A DNA stretch of 64,000 nucleotides from Gracilaria vermiculophylla (lineage: Eukaryota; Rhodophyta; Florideophyceae; Gracilariales; Gracilariaceae): the NCBI GenBank assembly GCA_019155205.2, contig JAHNZQ020000308.1, positions 17,201 to 81,200 of the forward strand, read 5' to 3'. The notes beneath the pieces are model-generated. The model worked only from the letters and a program-made list of their open reading frames with translations. It searched no databases and was not told where the DNA came from. Numbering within the stretch: position 1 is the stretch's first letter; each line of letters begins with the position of its first letter. This document shows, piece after piece, positions 43,601 through 54,354 of this stretch. Made by a program: the position numbers and the translations under genes.

Positions 43601-44020
43601 ATGGACCGTAAACCAGCTGCTTCAGAAACATGGATGGACTACTTTAAAAATGTGACGGAAGTACTCCATATGGACGATGAGATCGTTGCATTCAAGGACA
43701 GGGCTCCAAAAGCGCGTGTTCATATTCTAATCGTACCGCGGCATCGCCATATTTTCGGTGTGGAAAAATTAACTCCCGCAGATATTCCACTTTTGGAGGC
43801 AATGGGTCGTCTTGGACAAGAGCTCACCAACTGTGAGACAGAGTATATGGGCTTCCATCAACACCCCTTTCGCTCTGTTCCTCATCTGCATTTGCACTGT
43901 CTGGTTCCCCCGTTCAAGCATAAGATGCACAAGCTGTTTTTTACCACCATTTTTGGCACTGACTCGAACGTGGGATACACCACTTTGACAAATGTGAAAA
44001 AGAGATTGCAGAGAATGTGA
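43601..44020 (+). CDS. HIT-family nucleotide hydrolase, HINT3/aprataxin-like
   Basis: 139 residues start at the ATG at 43601. The histidine triad HLHLHCLV (residues 95-102) is complete. ARVHILIVPRRH-like spacing is present earlier (ARVHILIVPRHRHI). The sequence VPPFKHKMHKLFF after the triad resembles the HINT3/aprataxin branch more than HINT1. Enzymes of this group hydrolyse AMP-linked phosphoramidates or adenylated ends using the middle histidine. The target here is unknown. The stop lies 16 bp from the stop of the opposing RRM gene. Confidence 0.88.
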   Translation: MDRKPAASETWMDYFKNVTEVLHMDDEIVAFKDRAPKARVHILIVPRHRHIFGVEKLTPADIPLLEAMGRLGQELTNCETEYMGFHQHPFRSVPHLHLHCLVPPFKHKMHKLFFTTIFGTDSNVGYTTLTNVKKRLQRM

Positions 44021-44036
44021 AGAAAGCAGTTCGTAT

Positions 44037-44678
44037 CTACTCAATTGCTTCACGTACTCTAAGTTTTGTTCCCAGCCGCCGTGAATCGCCACTGAGAATG
44101 TCGATGACAGCCGCCGCCGTGCTTCTACCTTTGACCGTAACAAACCCAAAGCCTCTTGATCGTCCGGTAACTCGGTCAATGACAACCTTTGAATACGTTA
44201 CCTCTCCAAACTCTTCAATTGATTTTTTCAAGCCTTCGCTATCAATTCTAGGTGGAAGACCGGATATGTAGAGTCTAACCTCCATTTCGTTGGGAGCTTT
44301 TTTGGCCTCTTCTTCTTTAGCCGCTTTCTCGAGGTCAAGTAAAGGTGTCCCTGTTGTCGTCAAGGCGTCTTTTGCAGTGGCAGTGAAGCGCGTACCACAC
44401 TGACTGCATTTAACCGTTATGCTTTTCCTTTCCAGAATCCTGGATGCGGAGACTACTTCGTCCGAACCGCAAGAAGTGCACGTTGAAAAAGCTTCGTCTT
44501 GAACTCTAGCGCCTCGTTTTGCAGACGCGCGAATACGGCTCACTCTCTTGAAGTTGCATGCTGTGCCAATGGTGCGTCTTGAAGAAAAAGCGCACCTACT
44601 CTTTGGCGTTTTAGAAGTTCGAAGAGAGGTTTGAACGCCAGAGCACCCTACTTGAAATGCTAATCGAAGACGGTCCAT
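44037..44678 (-). CDS. Zinc-ribbon plus RRM protein, probably plastid
   Basis: The ATG at 44678 gives 213 residues. The frame continues to a GTG at 44714. Residues 1-60 are basic and Ser/Thr/Arg-rich, like a plastid or mitochondrial transit peptide. A four-cysteine zinc ribbon comes next (CTSCGSDEVV ... KCSQCG). A helical linker rich in Lys/Glu is followed by a C-terminal RRM with RNP2 LYISGLP and RNP1 RGFGFVTV. It should bind RNA. The zinc-ribbon/RRM pairing is not one I recognise as a named family. It overlaps downstream space with the HIT gene. Confidence 0.75.
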   Translation of the reverse strand: MDRLRLAFQVGCSGVQTSLRTSKTPKSRCAFSSRRTIGTACNFKRVSRIRASAKRGARVQDEAFSTCTSCGSDEVVSASRILERKSITVKCSQCGTRFTATAKDALTTTGTPLLDLEKAAKEEEAKKAPNEMEVRLYISGLPPRIDSEGLKKSIEEFGEVTYSKVVIDRVTGRSRGFGFVTVKGRSTAAAVIDILSGDSRRLGTKLRVREAIE

Positions 44679-47600
44679 CCTTCGGCCCAGAAAGGAATCG
44701 GTCTGCACACACACCTCCCTGCGTCATTTCCCTTGAAATATCATTGAGAAAACTCTTCCTCGTGGACACGGAGATTACAAAATCTGACATGTCAGAAGAT
44801 GTTTGGAGTTTCGTAATTTGCACAAATGCACAATAACTGCTTTCCGGCCGATGACAACAGGGAGCGTTCCTACATGTTTTTCTACTTTTATTTTACAAAT
44901 CCACTATCCAAGGAATACCTTTACGGTAGTATCTTAATGGATTTATGCCGAACTTGGTGGTTATCATGATTCCCTTGGATATTTTTCCTGGCAGATCATC
45001 AAAAAAAGAGCTTTGGTAAGGGTAAGCCGGAGAATCCTATGTTGTGTGCTCTGGGCATGGCAGTGCAATGCTCACAATGCTATATCAATGTATTATAAAA
45101 CTTTCCTAGAACTGTAAATAGTACCTGAATGCTTTAGGTGAATATGTCATTGCTTCTGGGAATGCGCGATACTTGATGATGCAGACAAATAAAAACTGGG
45201 TAGGACATCGTCATTGGTGAAAGTATCTATGTCGGTGCGTGTTACAGGGGTCGTTCCGTTTCGTCGGCGGGATAGAAAAGAAATTTTCCTAATGAATACC
45301 CATGTTTATGTATATCCAGAGGGGTTTGTTTCTCATCGATACCATTTGCATACTGTGATTTAATTTACGAGCCCCCAAAGTAAAAATATATCGGATCTTG
45401 CACATGTTGTGCACGGGCATTTCCGTATATAGTCACCCTTGGGCATGTCGTGGAGGTGGGTCATCTTTCTGACTTTGCACGGAGCGCACTGCAGACGACA
45501 GGCCTCGCCATATATTGGAGAACTGTTGGAGCTGAAGAAGTTGCACAAGACTGGATCAGTGGTCGCTTCCAAGTGAGTGACCCTCACTTGTTCTCTTAGG
45601 TTGTTTTCCATAAATTTTCCATGACACCATCGGATCGCCAACAGCGACGAGTCATTGGGCTATCGAGCATTGATGCAAAGCTCGATCTTCACCTCGAAGA
45701 TCCATGACAATTGCCAGAAAAACTAAATTTACTTCTTCTGCAAATTGTATGAAGTCAGGCATTAACTAATTGTTTTGCGCGTATTGAGATCCTACCTATT
45801 CTTCTTGGAGAGGCTCGACACGAAAAAATTTTAGCGCTCTTTTCCACTGTTCAAGAGTGCTGTAGACGCCGGTCAAGTCATTGTCTCAAACGCCCGCTTC
45901 TGAATCAAATTGTATTCAAGCAAAGAACACGGTTTTACCATGAAAGCCCCGACCGCATTTCCAAGTCGCCCATCTGAATTGTATGAAGTTGCTTCTAACG
46001 CTTTGCCGTTTGCACAGGACATTTGACAATTATTGGTCGTTTAGTTAGAATTGTTTTGCAATTCTCATGGATTACATTGTATTGCCATCTGACCTCCGAG
46101 TTGGCATGGTTCATGGTTCATTGCGACAACACATGAATAGTTATCAATATGGTAGCAGTACCGAAACAAAAAAAAAGTACGTATGTAACGAATGTCCCCC
46201 AAAATTACTTTTCGTCATCCGATCTTTAGCATATAGTAGTATGTGCGAATGGTCCATGTATACATTGCTCAGCTTTATGAATCAACTTCAATTGATACTG
46301 ACCTTGTCTTCTCAAGAAACCTGAAAAAATGAAGCATGAGCTCAGGTACATCTGTCCATATTGTGATCGTATTTAAAATAGCGTAAATCTTTAAAGAACC
46401 ATATAAGAAAGAAGCATTAAAACCGACAATCGTTTGCGTCTTTTTTCAGTTCTTCACCTGGATTTTAACCATTTGAGGATTTTCCGCATTCAAGACAAAC
46501 ATTATTTAAGAAATGTTTGAAAAATAACAGAAGACAAGTTTGGGTGTGAGCAAGAAAAGGCATGAACACAGCACAATAAACTATAAATGGATTTTGGAGA
46601 GGATCATTGCACAGAATCGGGTGCTGGGCTATACAATCATGAAAATGTACTACGATTGCAGGATGATTAAGTACATAGGACTTTCTCACACTCCGTACAT
46701 AAAAATATCATTCTGTTGCACTAGAAATATTGCGAAGAGTAAACAGGTCGCTTTTCTATATCAGTATGCGAATACTGCAGTACATCTTAGAAATGTTCCA
46801 TAAGCTGATGTTTAAGTCGCGTGAGATGTGCCAAGACAAGCAAGCACCTAATCTGGTCAAATCCAAAAGTGAAAACTCAATTGTTTCTAGTAAGCCCCTT
46901 GCAGGTCGGTGAAAGAAACTTCTAAACTCGCGCCCATGTAGCATAATAAAAAAGACTAATCGTCTGTTACCAATGCACTACGAAAGCCAAGTACGATTTA
47001 AAGATTCTTGAAAAGCGGAGTCGCTTTTGGCACAGCTTTACATCGACGACACTTCTGCACTTCATCCGGTTGCAAGCTATTTGGAAGATAAAACTCTTCG
47101 AAGCAAACGTGTCTTGTGCATGAAATATGACTGCGAAAGAGAAATAATCCGATGTTTGTTATCTACCAGAAGCTGTCGTGACCTCCAAAAAAAGAATAAA
47201 GAGAAGCACAACTTGTTGCTTAAAAGATTGATACTGAAAGCGCCCCGTGAATTCCTGGCCTTCCTGAAGTGAACCGAACTTTATTAGAAGACAGATCTTT
47301 GTTGTGCTAGGAAGTAGAGCACAGTTACTGCAATAAAGATTATAAAGAAGATTTAGTACTCGCGAGGTACGATGTTGACCGTTATACCTTGCCTCTCATG
47401 CCTGCGCCACTGATATGCTGTAACGAAGATATACATTTGGGTCACGAAGATCCTCGAAGAGAGACCAAAAGCTACATTTTCTTAAATTATAGAATCCTAC
47501 TGAATAGAGTCAGTACAATCTAGACCAGCGATCACAGCGCATCATTTCCTATAAAAGACGTCGAGTACGCTTTTTTCCTTCAAAAACTAACTAGACTTTC

Positions 47601-48843
47601 CATTGTTCGACATATTTCGATTCGTAACCTGGGATGAGGAATCCATTCGCATTATGTTGCGAAGAATCAGGGTACTTGTAAATATCGTACACAGTGTGCA
47701 GGGAACCAATCCAGAACGCCGAAGTTGCTCAGCTGTTTTTTGTAATGCGGGAGGAGCATACCGTACGGCTCTTAAACGCCCCTATGAAGCGCCTCTTTGA
47801 CCGTAGCATAGAAAACGACATACAATTGACCCCAGATAAACCTCACACTTTTTTTTGGAGATCTTGCAAAAAGGGTTTCGAGCTATTTCTGCCATAGTGG
47901 ATGCATTACAATTTAGCTGAACCACAGCATCAGTTCGTAAGTTTCAGGCTACTGAGATACAGCGATTATTATCACAATGACATTGTCACTAATTAATTCA
48001 GTGCTTTGAACTCTGGTTAACCTGAAAAAGGTGTGACTGATTGTGCAACGCCTTTTTCAATTTCGATTGCTCTCAAACAGAGGGATACATCCTTTTGGGA
48101 CTCGTATCGGTGGGAAAGTTTTGTTTTTTTTCATTTTATATGTTTTTATGAGTCTATTATGGTATAGTTTTATGCTAACATACAACTGAATTTCATTTTT
48201 GGACGAGAATTCAGCATATCTATTTCAAATCGCAGAATGCACGAAGGGATGTGGCGTAATTAGAACAACGGAACTTCTGCTGGTTAATAAAAGAAGTGTA
48301 TGTTCACGGCACGTTTCGCATTTCAATATTGAGGAGGGAAAGTACTGTGATCTTTCTTGAATTGCGCCAATGCAGAAAAGACGCGAGTAAAAAAGTTCAA
48401 TTCTTGTGTGCCAGGCTTGTCCACGAACCCGGACGCAGATGAGTGCATACCGAGCAAACGACTGTGTGTGATTAAAGTTTTTGGTAAACATAGGTGAAAA
48501 AGACAGGATCACGAAGGCTGCCTGAAGTCATGGAAACCGCTCCACCAATGTATTACAAGACAGAAGCATTTATTCAAAAGCACCGTTATTTTGTCTGTAA
48601 ATTAGCAGTGCTCGCTGCAGCTCGCAGTTCGAGAGGATTCCGACATAGGAATTAAAATCTCCAATAAGTACTGTAAGCAAAAAGGCGGTGCGAGGAACTC
48701 ACCGAAATTTGACTCCTGACTTTTCGGAAAAACTTTATTTATCCGTAAAAATGTGCCATTTGTCTGAAGCTCCAGTGCGAAAGTGATACTTCACTCCGAA
48801 AGGGTTGCTTGATCAGATTATCAACGTCGTCGCGATCTACAGG
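44679..48843. other. AT-rich region without recognised genes
   Basis: Over 4 kb I find only frames under about 100 codons with no familiar content. One at 45360-45641 (minus) has several cysteines but no defined finger. There is no LTR, terminal repeat or RNA gene I can identify. It could hold fast-evolving genes, promoters or unrecognised non-coding RNA. Confidence 0.45.
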
Positions 48844-49569
48844 ATGCGTCTCCCACGATGGGCTTTCGCAACGCTTTCTCCTTCCCCTTCAACCAATTTG
48901 AAGGCCGTCAAGGTCTGCGCCGTGGTCAGCCCGGAAGATGCTGAATTGGTTGTTGCCACAGCCAAACAGGTACTACCCTCAAATACTGAACTTCTGATCG
49001 GTATGATTCTGTGGCCGAAATCTCGCCGTTCGATCAACAAAACAACGGCAGGCCAGATATCCACAATAGCTTCAAGATCCGGCGCGTGTCCGGTAGCGGT
49101 CTTCGTAGATGAGACAATAGAACAAATGAACCGCACATGCCGGGAAATCGGTGTTAATGTGGCTCAGCTGCATGGTCACAAATCCCGATTGCATTGGAGG
49201 GATGATGCTACTAACACAAACTTGAACTGGATTGATGTATGTGATGTATCAACCGATGGTGCTGTCTCTGCGCCAACACCTTCCGCTCATGGTAATGCTC
49301 TTTGGACAATCTACGACGCTAAGGGAGGCGGAACTGGACATGCGTTTGATTGGAACACATTCAAGCCCCCAGAGAGCTCTTGGCTCTTAGCCGGTGGTCT
49401 CCACTCTGAAAATGTGGGAGACGCTATCCGGACAATGAGACCAAGCGGTGTCGATGTGGCCACAGGCGTAACATGCTCTGATAAACGCAAGAAAGATGAG
49501 AAACGATTGTACGATTTTTTGACAACCGTTGTGAGCACCTATGCACAAATTGCCCACCGTCAACCTTAG
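48844..49569 (+). CDS. Phosphoribosylanthranilate isomerase
   Basis: The ATG at 48844 gives 241 residues. The longer frame from a TTG is less likely. Motifs of the (beta/alpha)8 barrel appear in order: KVCAVVSPEDAELV (with the catalytic Cys), GMILWPKSRRSI, VAVFVDE, VAQLHG, WTIYDAKGGGTGHAFDW (with the catalytic Asp), and LLAGGLHSENVGDAI with GVDVATGVT at the phosphate site. It catalyses the Amadori rearrangement in tryptophan synthesis. The first motif deviates from the usual KICG(I/L)T but keeps the Cys. An N-terminal targeting sequence is not obvious. Confidence 0.88.
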   Translation: MRLPRWAFATLSPSPSTNLKAVKVCAVVSPEDAELVVATAKQVLPSNTELLIGMILWPKSRRSINKTTAGQISTIASRSGACPVAVFVDETIEQMNRTCREIGVNVAQLHGHKSRLHWRDDATNTNLNWIDVCDVSTDGAVSAPTPSAHGNALWTIYDAKGGGTGHAFDWNTFKPPESSWLLAGGLHSENVGDAIRTMRPSGVDVATGVTCSDKRKKDEKRLYDFLTTVVSTYAQIAHRQP

Positions 49570-50296
49570 TGTGATTTCTGTATGTACGGCGCCAACCTTG
49601 ACTACGTCATCGGCATGTCAGAGATCGAGTCCGTTCGGAAACGTGCCGCAAAAGATGGTTATCATCATCGTGTAGATATTTATGCATCTCGTGTGTACCA
49701 GGCAGTTGCCATTAATGCAGCTTTTCCTGGAAGGAATTCGATGCTAGAGCAACTGGGAACTACAAAAGAGTCAAATTGCATTCTTTGAACTTCATCAAAG
49801 TGAATGTGCCATAGTTCCCGGACAGAACCTTTGAATCTGTTGCGTTAGCATGCAAAAAGCGACAAACTTAATCGTTACTGCAAGATCACCAAGTGGTGCT
49901 CGGCAAGCAAATTAGAGACCAGAGAAAAACGGCACACTACCAGAAGTCTCGTGCTTTAACAAGACCGTGGTACTGGCTTGTTAATTCTCCAGCAGACTCT
50001 CTCGCCTTTCACTGTATCTGTTTTCTTTAGTATCCCTAAATCACCGAGTAGATTGCGACAATTGGTGTCACTCACAAAATCAACACATGAGTTATTTACC
50101 ACAGTTCAGAAGACAAACGACCAAGTTCATAGTAGTCGAAGAATGTAGGCATGAACCCTCTTGTCCAAAGATGTTCTCAAGAAGGATAGGAACTTCTCCA
50201 ACAACAACAAAGCACCGATGATAAGCCGGTAGACATAAAAAGGATGCCTCAAGAGCCATACAATATATGAAATCTGTGCAGCATGGAGGAAAATGC
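49570..50296. other. Intergenic between two convergent genes
   Basis: 727 bp between the PRA isomerase stop and the ALAD stop. An ORF at 49582-49788 resembles nothing known. Confidence 0.4.
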
Positions 50297-51499
50297 TCAC
50301 GACTCGTGCATCCATTGAGCTGCCTGCTTTGCGTAGTATGTCAAAATTGCATCAGCCCCTGCACGCTTGAAGCAAAGAAGCGATTCAAGCACAGAACTCT
50401 TCTCATCTAACCAACCCTTCTCCGCCGCAGCCTTCATCATCGCATATTCGCCACTAACATGGTAAGCCGCAATGGGCAAATTCGTCTCCTGCTTCAACCG
50501 AAAGATGATGTCGAGAAACGGGAGCCCCGGTTTGACCATTAGCATGTCAGCACCTTCGGCGACATCCAGAGCAGCTTCAACCAAAGCCTCCCTCGAATTT
50601 GCCGGGTCCATTTGATACGTCTTTTTGTTGGGAGGTGCATTAGAATCTTCTCTTGGTGCGGAATCAAGAGCTTCTCTGAATGGGCCGTAGAAGGCCGAGG
50701 CGTATTTTGCGCAATAGGACACGATTGAAACATCTGTGAAACCATGGGAATCCAGTGCATCTCGAATGGCGCCTATTCTGCCATCCATCATGTCTGAAGG
50801 GGAGACCACATCAGCACCAGCCCGTGCGTGACATAGAGCTTGTCTACAAAGCTGCTCGACTGTTTCATCGTTAAGAATTCTTCCTTTCCCGCCATCTCCA
50901 AGACTATCAGATGAAACAATGCCGTCATGTCCCTGGTCAGAGTACGGATCGAGAGCAACGTCAGTCCATACAGACACTTTTGGGTACTTCATCTTTATTG
51001 CTGAAATAACCTCCGGGACCAAGCCGTCAGGATTGAAACATTCGTCAGCTGTGTTGGACTTTAAAGAATCAGGAATCTTGGGAAAGAGCACAACGGAATT
51101 AACACCAAGTTTATGGGCTTCACCAACTTCTCGAATTACACTTTGTACAGAATGCCTCTCACAGCCCGGCATAGAACCAATCGGCTCGTTGTGGTCCTTA
51201 GTATGAATAAATAGTGGATAGATGAAGTTGGAAGGCAAGACAACATTTTCACGAACCATGGACCGCAATCCTTCATTCTTCCGATTACGTCGAGGGCGGC
51301 TTTTTTGAGGGACCCAGATGCGTCCGTTTTCATTCACTCGCAGATTCGGAAGCGGTTCTCTGACGCTTCGGTCGGTTACAGCAGCTGCGCGAGGAGTTGA
51401 GAGGTTTGTGCGACGAAGTGGTTTGCGATCTGAGAGTGAATCGCCGCAGAAACTCTTCCCGACCGTGACTGGTATTCCAATGAATGCAAGGTTCACCAT
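50297..51499 (-). CDS. hemB: 5-aminolaevulinate dehydratase (porphobilinogen synthase)
   Basis: The ATG at 51499 gives 400 residues. About 70 N-terminal residues, basic and Ser/Thr-rich, look like a plastid transit peptide. The mature part starts near RPRRNRKNEGLRSMVRE. The metal site reads DVALDPYSDQGHDGIV, with Asp in place of the zinc-binding cysteines of animal enzymes, so it is the magnesium-dependent plant/algal type. Active-site lysines lie in SYCAKYASAFYGPFREA and MLMVKPGLPFLD. It condenses two 5-aminolaevulinate molecules to porphobilinogen for haem, chlorophyll and phycobilin synthesis. Confidence 0.96.
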   Translation of the reverse strand: MVNLAFIGIPVTVGKSFCGDSLSDRKPLRRTNLSTPRAAAVTDRSVREPLPNLRVNENGRIWVPQKSRPRRNRKNEGLRSMVRENVVLPSNFIYPLFIHTKDHNEPIGSMPGCERHSVQSVIREVGEAHKLGVNSVVLFPKIPDSLKSNTADECFNPDGLVPEVISAIKMKYPKVSVWTDVALDPYSDQGHDGIVSSDSLGDGGKGRILNDETVEQLCRQALCHARAGADVVSPSDMMDGRIGAIRDALDSHGFTDVSIVSYCAKYASAFYGPFREALDSAPREDSNAPPNKKTYQMDPANSREALVEAALDVAEGADMLMVKPGLPFLDIIFRLKQETNLPIAAYHVSGEYAMMKAAAEKGWLDEKSSVLESLLCFKRAGADAILTYYAKQAAQWMHES

Positions 51500-52217
51500 T
51501 GCACTTAATGAAGGCGGCGTCCAAAGCCTGTCTTGTTGAATGCTCCCTGCCAGAGGGAACGTCGGCAATGGCTGAATTGTGGGAGGAGCGATAGACGCCG
51601 TTCACATTGGCGCAAGTTCGGCCACATTTTCGCAGATTTGCATCTCAGGGATTCTGGGGTGTACAATCATGATTTTTGGGTCAAATTTACGGGTGCAATG
51701 GGTGACGCAGAGATCAGAGAGGTGCCCAATCAAACGCTGTGAGTCCCGCGGCTTCTAATGTATTACTCGGGTTACTTATGGGTCCACTTGCACATTAAGA
51801 GGCGTGAATTTTGAATTTGAGGATCGGCGCGTGTGGCGCGCTATATAAATGTTATGGCTGTAAGGCGTGCCAGATGGCTACCAATAGCTGGCCGGAAACA
51901 AAGGAACGCGCCGAATGTACTGAGAGGTGTCGTAACGGGACATCGTGCTCGAGACATGTGAGCGTTCAAGTGGAAGGCGACGTCGCTCCGCTTAAACTGA
52001 GCGCACTATCGTCCAAACTCTAAGGCATTCGAGTTTGTCGGGAAACCTCGCACTTGCTCGTTCGGTATGCAAGACTACCTTTCAACTTGATTGTGCGAAA
52101 TGAAAGGCAGGTATGGTTTTTGAGCACGCCGTATATAAGTTAAGTGGTGCCAATGCTGGGCCTCTTCAGAACAGTTGTAACAGCACAGCACCCCCTCCGC
52201 CTGTGCATGTTAGCGGC
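51500..52217. other. Intergenic, upstream of hemB
   Basis: The stretch contains TATA-like sequences (near 51840 and 52130) but nothing that ties them to a gene. The ORF at 51811-52023 is not convincing. Confidence 0.35.
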
Positions 52218-52901
52218 CTATAAACAGCAAGTGATGAGGATGTCGACCATGAGGAAAGCAGCCAGAGCGGCCGACGTTATGGCGACGGGCAAGAATATTC
52301 GGTTAATCAGTCTGACGAACTTGTTGTAACAGCCAGGCAAACCTGAAACTGCCGGAGAGCATTTGGCGCATGCCGCGGCCTCTTGACAACCGTCGCCCAG
52401 ACCCGTGTCGCAGTTCAGACACTGCGAGTCAAAGAAGCCGCGGCAGGAGTAGCGGTCTTCGATGTTGCAGATGACTTGTGAGTTGCGGTCGACGGCGGTT
52501 TCCCACGCCGTTTCCAGCGTATCTCTTGTAGACTCGCTGTCCTTCCTATGCACGAGCACGGCGGAGATGACGCACGTACCCACCAGAGCGATTCCGATGA
52601 TGACGGCCATGATGATATATATAACGCGGAACGTGATGCCGATGCATTTTCTTGACAGCGAAATGAGAGCAGCAAGCGCAGCGACGAGAACAAAAGAACC
52701 AGCGATAATAGCCGCCAGCCCGGTGTGAAGCAGGACATCAAAGTAGGTATCTTGGTTGTAGTCCAGACCAAACGGGGTGCTGTTGTCACTGACCTCCAAC
52801 CAGATGCCGAGAGCCAACAGCGCACCGCCCCCAAGAAGCAGCAGAGTGGTGACGAAGGAGTGGTAGATGCGAACGGCGCGAACTCTCTCATGTTTGGCCA
52901 T
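52218..52901 (-). CDS. Tetraspanin-like membrane protein
   Basis: 227 residues with four hydrophobic segments at about 14-36, 56-82, 90-115 and 200-225. A small first loop and a large cysteine-rich second loop (about 119-195, at least eight Cys) complete the tetraspanin topology. The diagnostic CCG triad is not intact. The nearest sequence is SCRGFFDSQC. It is therefore tetraspanin-like, not a clear member. It would lie in the plasma or endomembrane system, with the large loop outside. PAM16 follows on the same strand. Confidence 0.65.
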   Translation of the reverse strand: MAKHERVRAVRIYHSFVTTLLLLGGGALLALGIWLEVSDNSTPFGLDYNQDTYFDVLLHTGLAAIIAGSFVLVAALAALISLSRKCIGITFRVIYIIMAVIIGIALVGTCVISAVLVHRKDSESTRDTLETAWETAVDRNSQVICNIEDRYSCRGFFDSQCLNCDTGLGDGCQEAAACAKCSPAVSGLPGCYNKFVRLINRIFLPVAITSAALAAFLMVDILITCCL

Positions 52902-53324
52902 CGTGAGAGCGCAGCAAGCACAATGGGCGCCGCAGTAACAAGCTCAGAAAGACAGAGGTCGCACACCGACGTCGGGTGCTGTTGAACGGAACGAAGGCCG
53001 ATGTCGCGGCGGGAGGCAAGGTGATAGCGGACCCACGTGGGGGAGGGGGCTGACGGGCGCGACACAGCTCTTTTAGTAGGGCGACGACTTGTGGGAGGCG
53101 CCATGAACACGTCGCGGTGGCGCCATTTGGGCCGCGTTGCGACGCGGCTGTGGTGCGGCGATGCCAGCAGCGCGCGGCGGCCGCTTGCGGTCATTGGGCG
53201 GCAGGCGGTGCCTTGCTGGCGGCCCCATCGGCGCCAGCGGGGCGCAGCGGCCGCTGCGTCATCGGGCGCTCAAACGGCCGCTTCCGCCATCGCGGGCTCG
53301 CGCGGACTCGCTCACCGCCCACGC
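52902..53324. other. Intergenic, GC-rich
   Basis: This lies between the start of the tetraspanin-like gene and the stop of the PAM16 gene. Open frames here are shadows in GC-rich DNA. Confidence 0.4.
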
Positions 53325-53735
53325 TCAGCGTGCATCGCCGCCGCCGTCGTCGCCGCGCCGCGCGCCCTGCTGTTGCTGCTGCTGCTCGGGCATGCGCTCG
53401 CCGCGCTCCATCGCGATGCGCTCCATCTCGACCTTTGCAAAGTGAATCTTGGCCTGCAGGTACGTGCTGCCGCCCTTCGACGCGTCGTTGGCGTGGAACA
53501 GGCGGTCGTAACGGCTGTAAATGTCCTTGAGCCCTGCGCTCTGCGACACGCCGAGGATGCGCGCCGCCTCGTCGGCGCTCATGCGCCCGCGCAGCGCGGC
53601 GGCGCGCGACGCCGGCGTGGACGCTCCGCCCGCGCGCGCGCTGTTGACCAGCGCCTGCTGGTACGCCTGCACGAACGCGCGCGCCACATACGTGCCGCCC
53701 ATGAGCAGAATTTGCGCGATGAGTCGACTGGCCAT
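53325..53735 (-). CDS. PAM16: TIM16/PAM16, mitochondrial import motor subunit
   Basis: The ATG at 53735 gives 136 residues. A hydrophobic N-terminal segment (RLIAQILLMGGTYVARAF) is followed by the J-like domain at about 48-105. The stretch MSADEAARILGVS, then YDRLFHANDASKGGSTYLQAKIHFAKVEMERI, is typical, with no HPD motif. This matches PAM16, which binds and restrains PAM18 and thereby regulates Hsp70 in the TIM23 presequence motor. The tail ends in a glutamine run and an Arg/Gly/Asp-rich stretch, slightly longer than in most homologues. Confidence 0.92.
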   Translation of the reverse strand: MASRLIAQILLMGGTYVARAFVQAYQQALVNSARAGGASTPASRAAALRGRMSADEAARILGVSQSAGLKDIYSRYDRLFHANDASKGGSTYLQAKIHFAKVEMERIAMERGERMPEQQQQQQGARRGDDGGGDAR

Positions 53736-54354
53736 CCCGCCGAGCGCCTGTCCGTCTCGCGCACGGCGCCGACGCGGCGACGATGCGCTTCTCGCCTCCG
53801 CCCGCAGGCCGCGCGCCTCCAAAACGCCTCGCGGCCGCCGCCCCACCTGCCGCCGGCTTGCACAGAGCCTCCGGCGCTGTCCGCGTATACCACGTCGCCC
53901 ACGCAGCACACCTGCGCGCAGCCCACGCTCAAATTTTCAAACGCATGCCCCCATGCGTGCGTGATGATTCGCTCAGAGCGGCGCGTCACTGCGTTTCGCC
54001 GTCATCGCGTTCCAATTGTGAACGCCCCCCGTTCTCCGCCCCCCCCCCACCCACCCCTTCCCCCAACCCAACCGCCTCAGCCCACCGCTTGCGCCCGCGC
54101 GTCGCGTCGCTGCCCCTTGTCATCGCAGTGGCCGACTGCCCGGCGCCGACTTGCGTGGCAGCCCTCTGCACTTCCGTGTGTGCTTCGCCATCTGCGCGCT
54201 TCACCTTGCCCCGGCGCCGTGCTGACACCTTGCGCGCATTCTTAAACAGCTTGCGCTTTCTCCATTCCTCTTGCGACGTCCCTCGTTCGCCCACACGTCC
54301 TGATCCCTACCCTTCCTCCTTCTCCCCCGCTCTCCTCCCCGTCTCTCCGTTGCA
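53736..54354. promoter_or_regulatory. Divergent intergenic region (PAM16 / coiled-coil gene)
   Basis: Very GC-rich and C-biased, with a polycytosine tract near 54040-54055. It probably holds both promoters. Open frames through it reflect base composition. Confidence 0.4.

Noticed and set aside
45360..45641. Cysteine-containing 93-codon minus-strand frame
   Set aside because: The cysteines do not form a known finger, and there is no supporting context.
53037..54245. 402-codon plus-strand frame opposite PAM16
   Set aside because: It is a GC-driven shadow. The opposite strand encodes a clear PAM16, and the frame is Ala/Arg/His/Pro-rich without domains.
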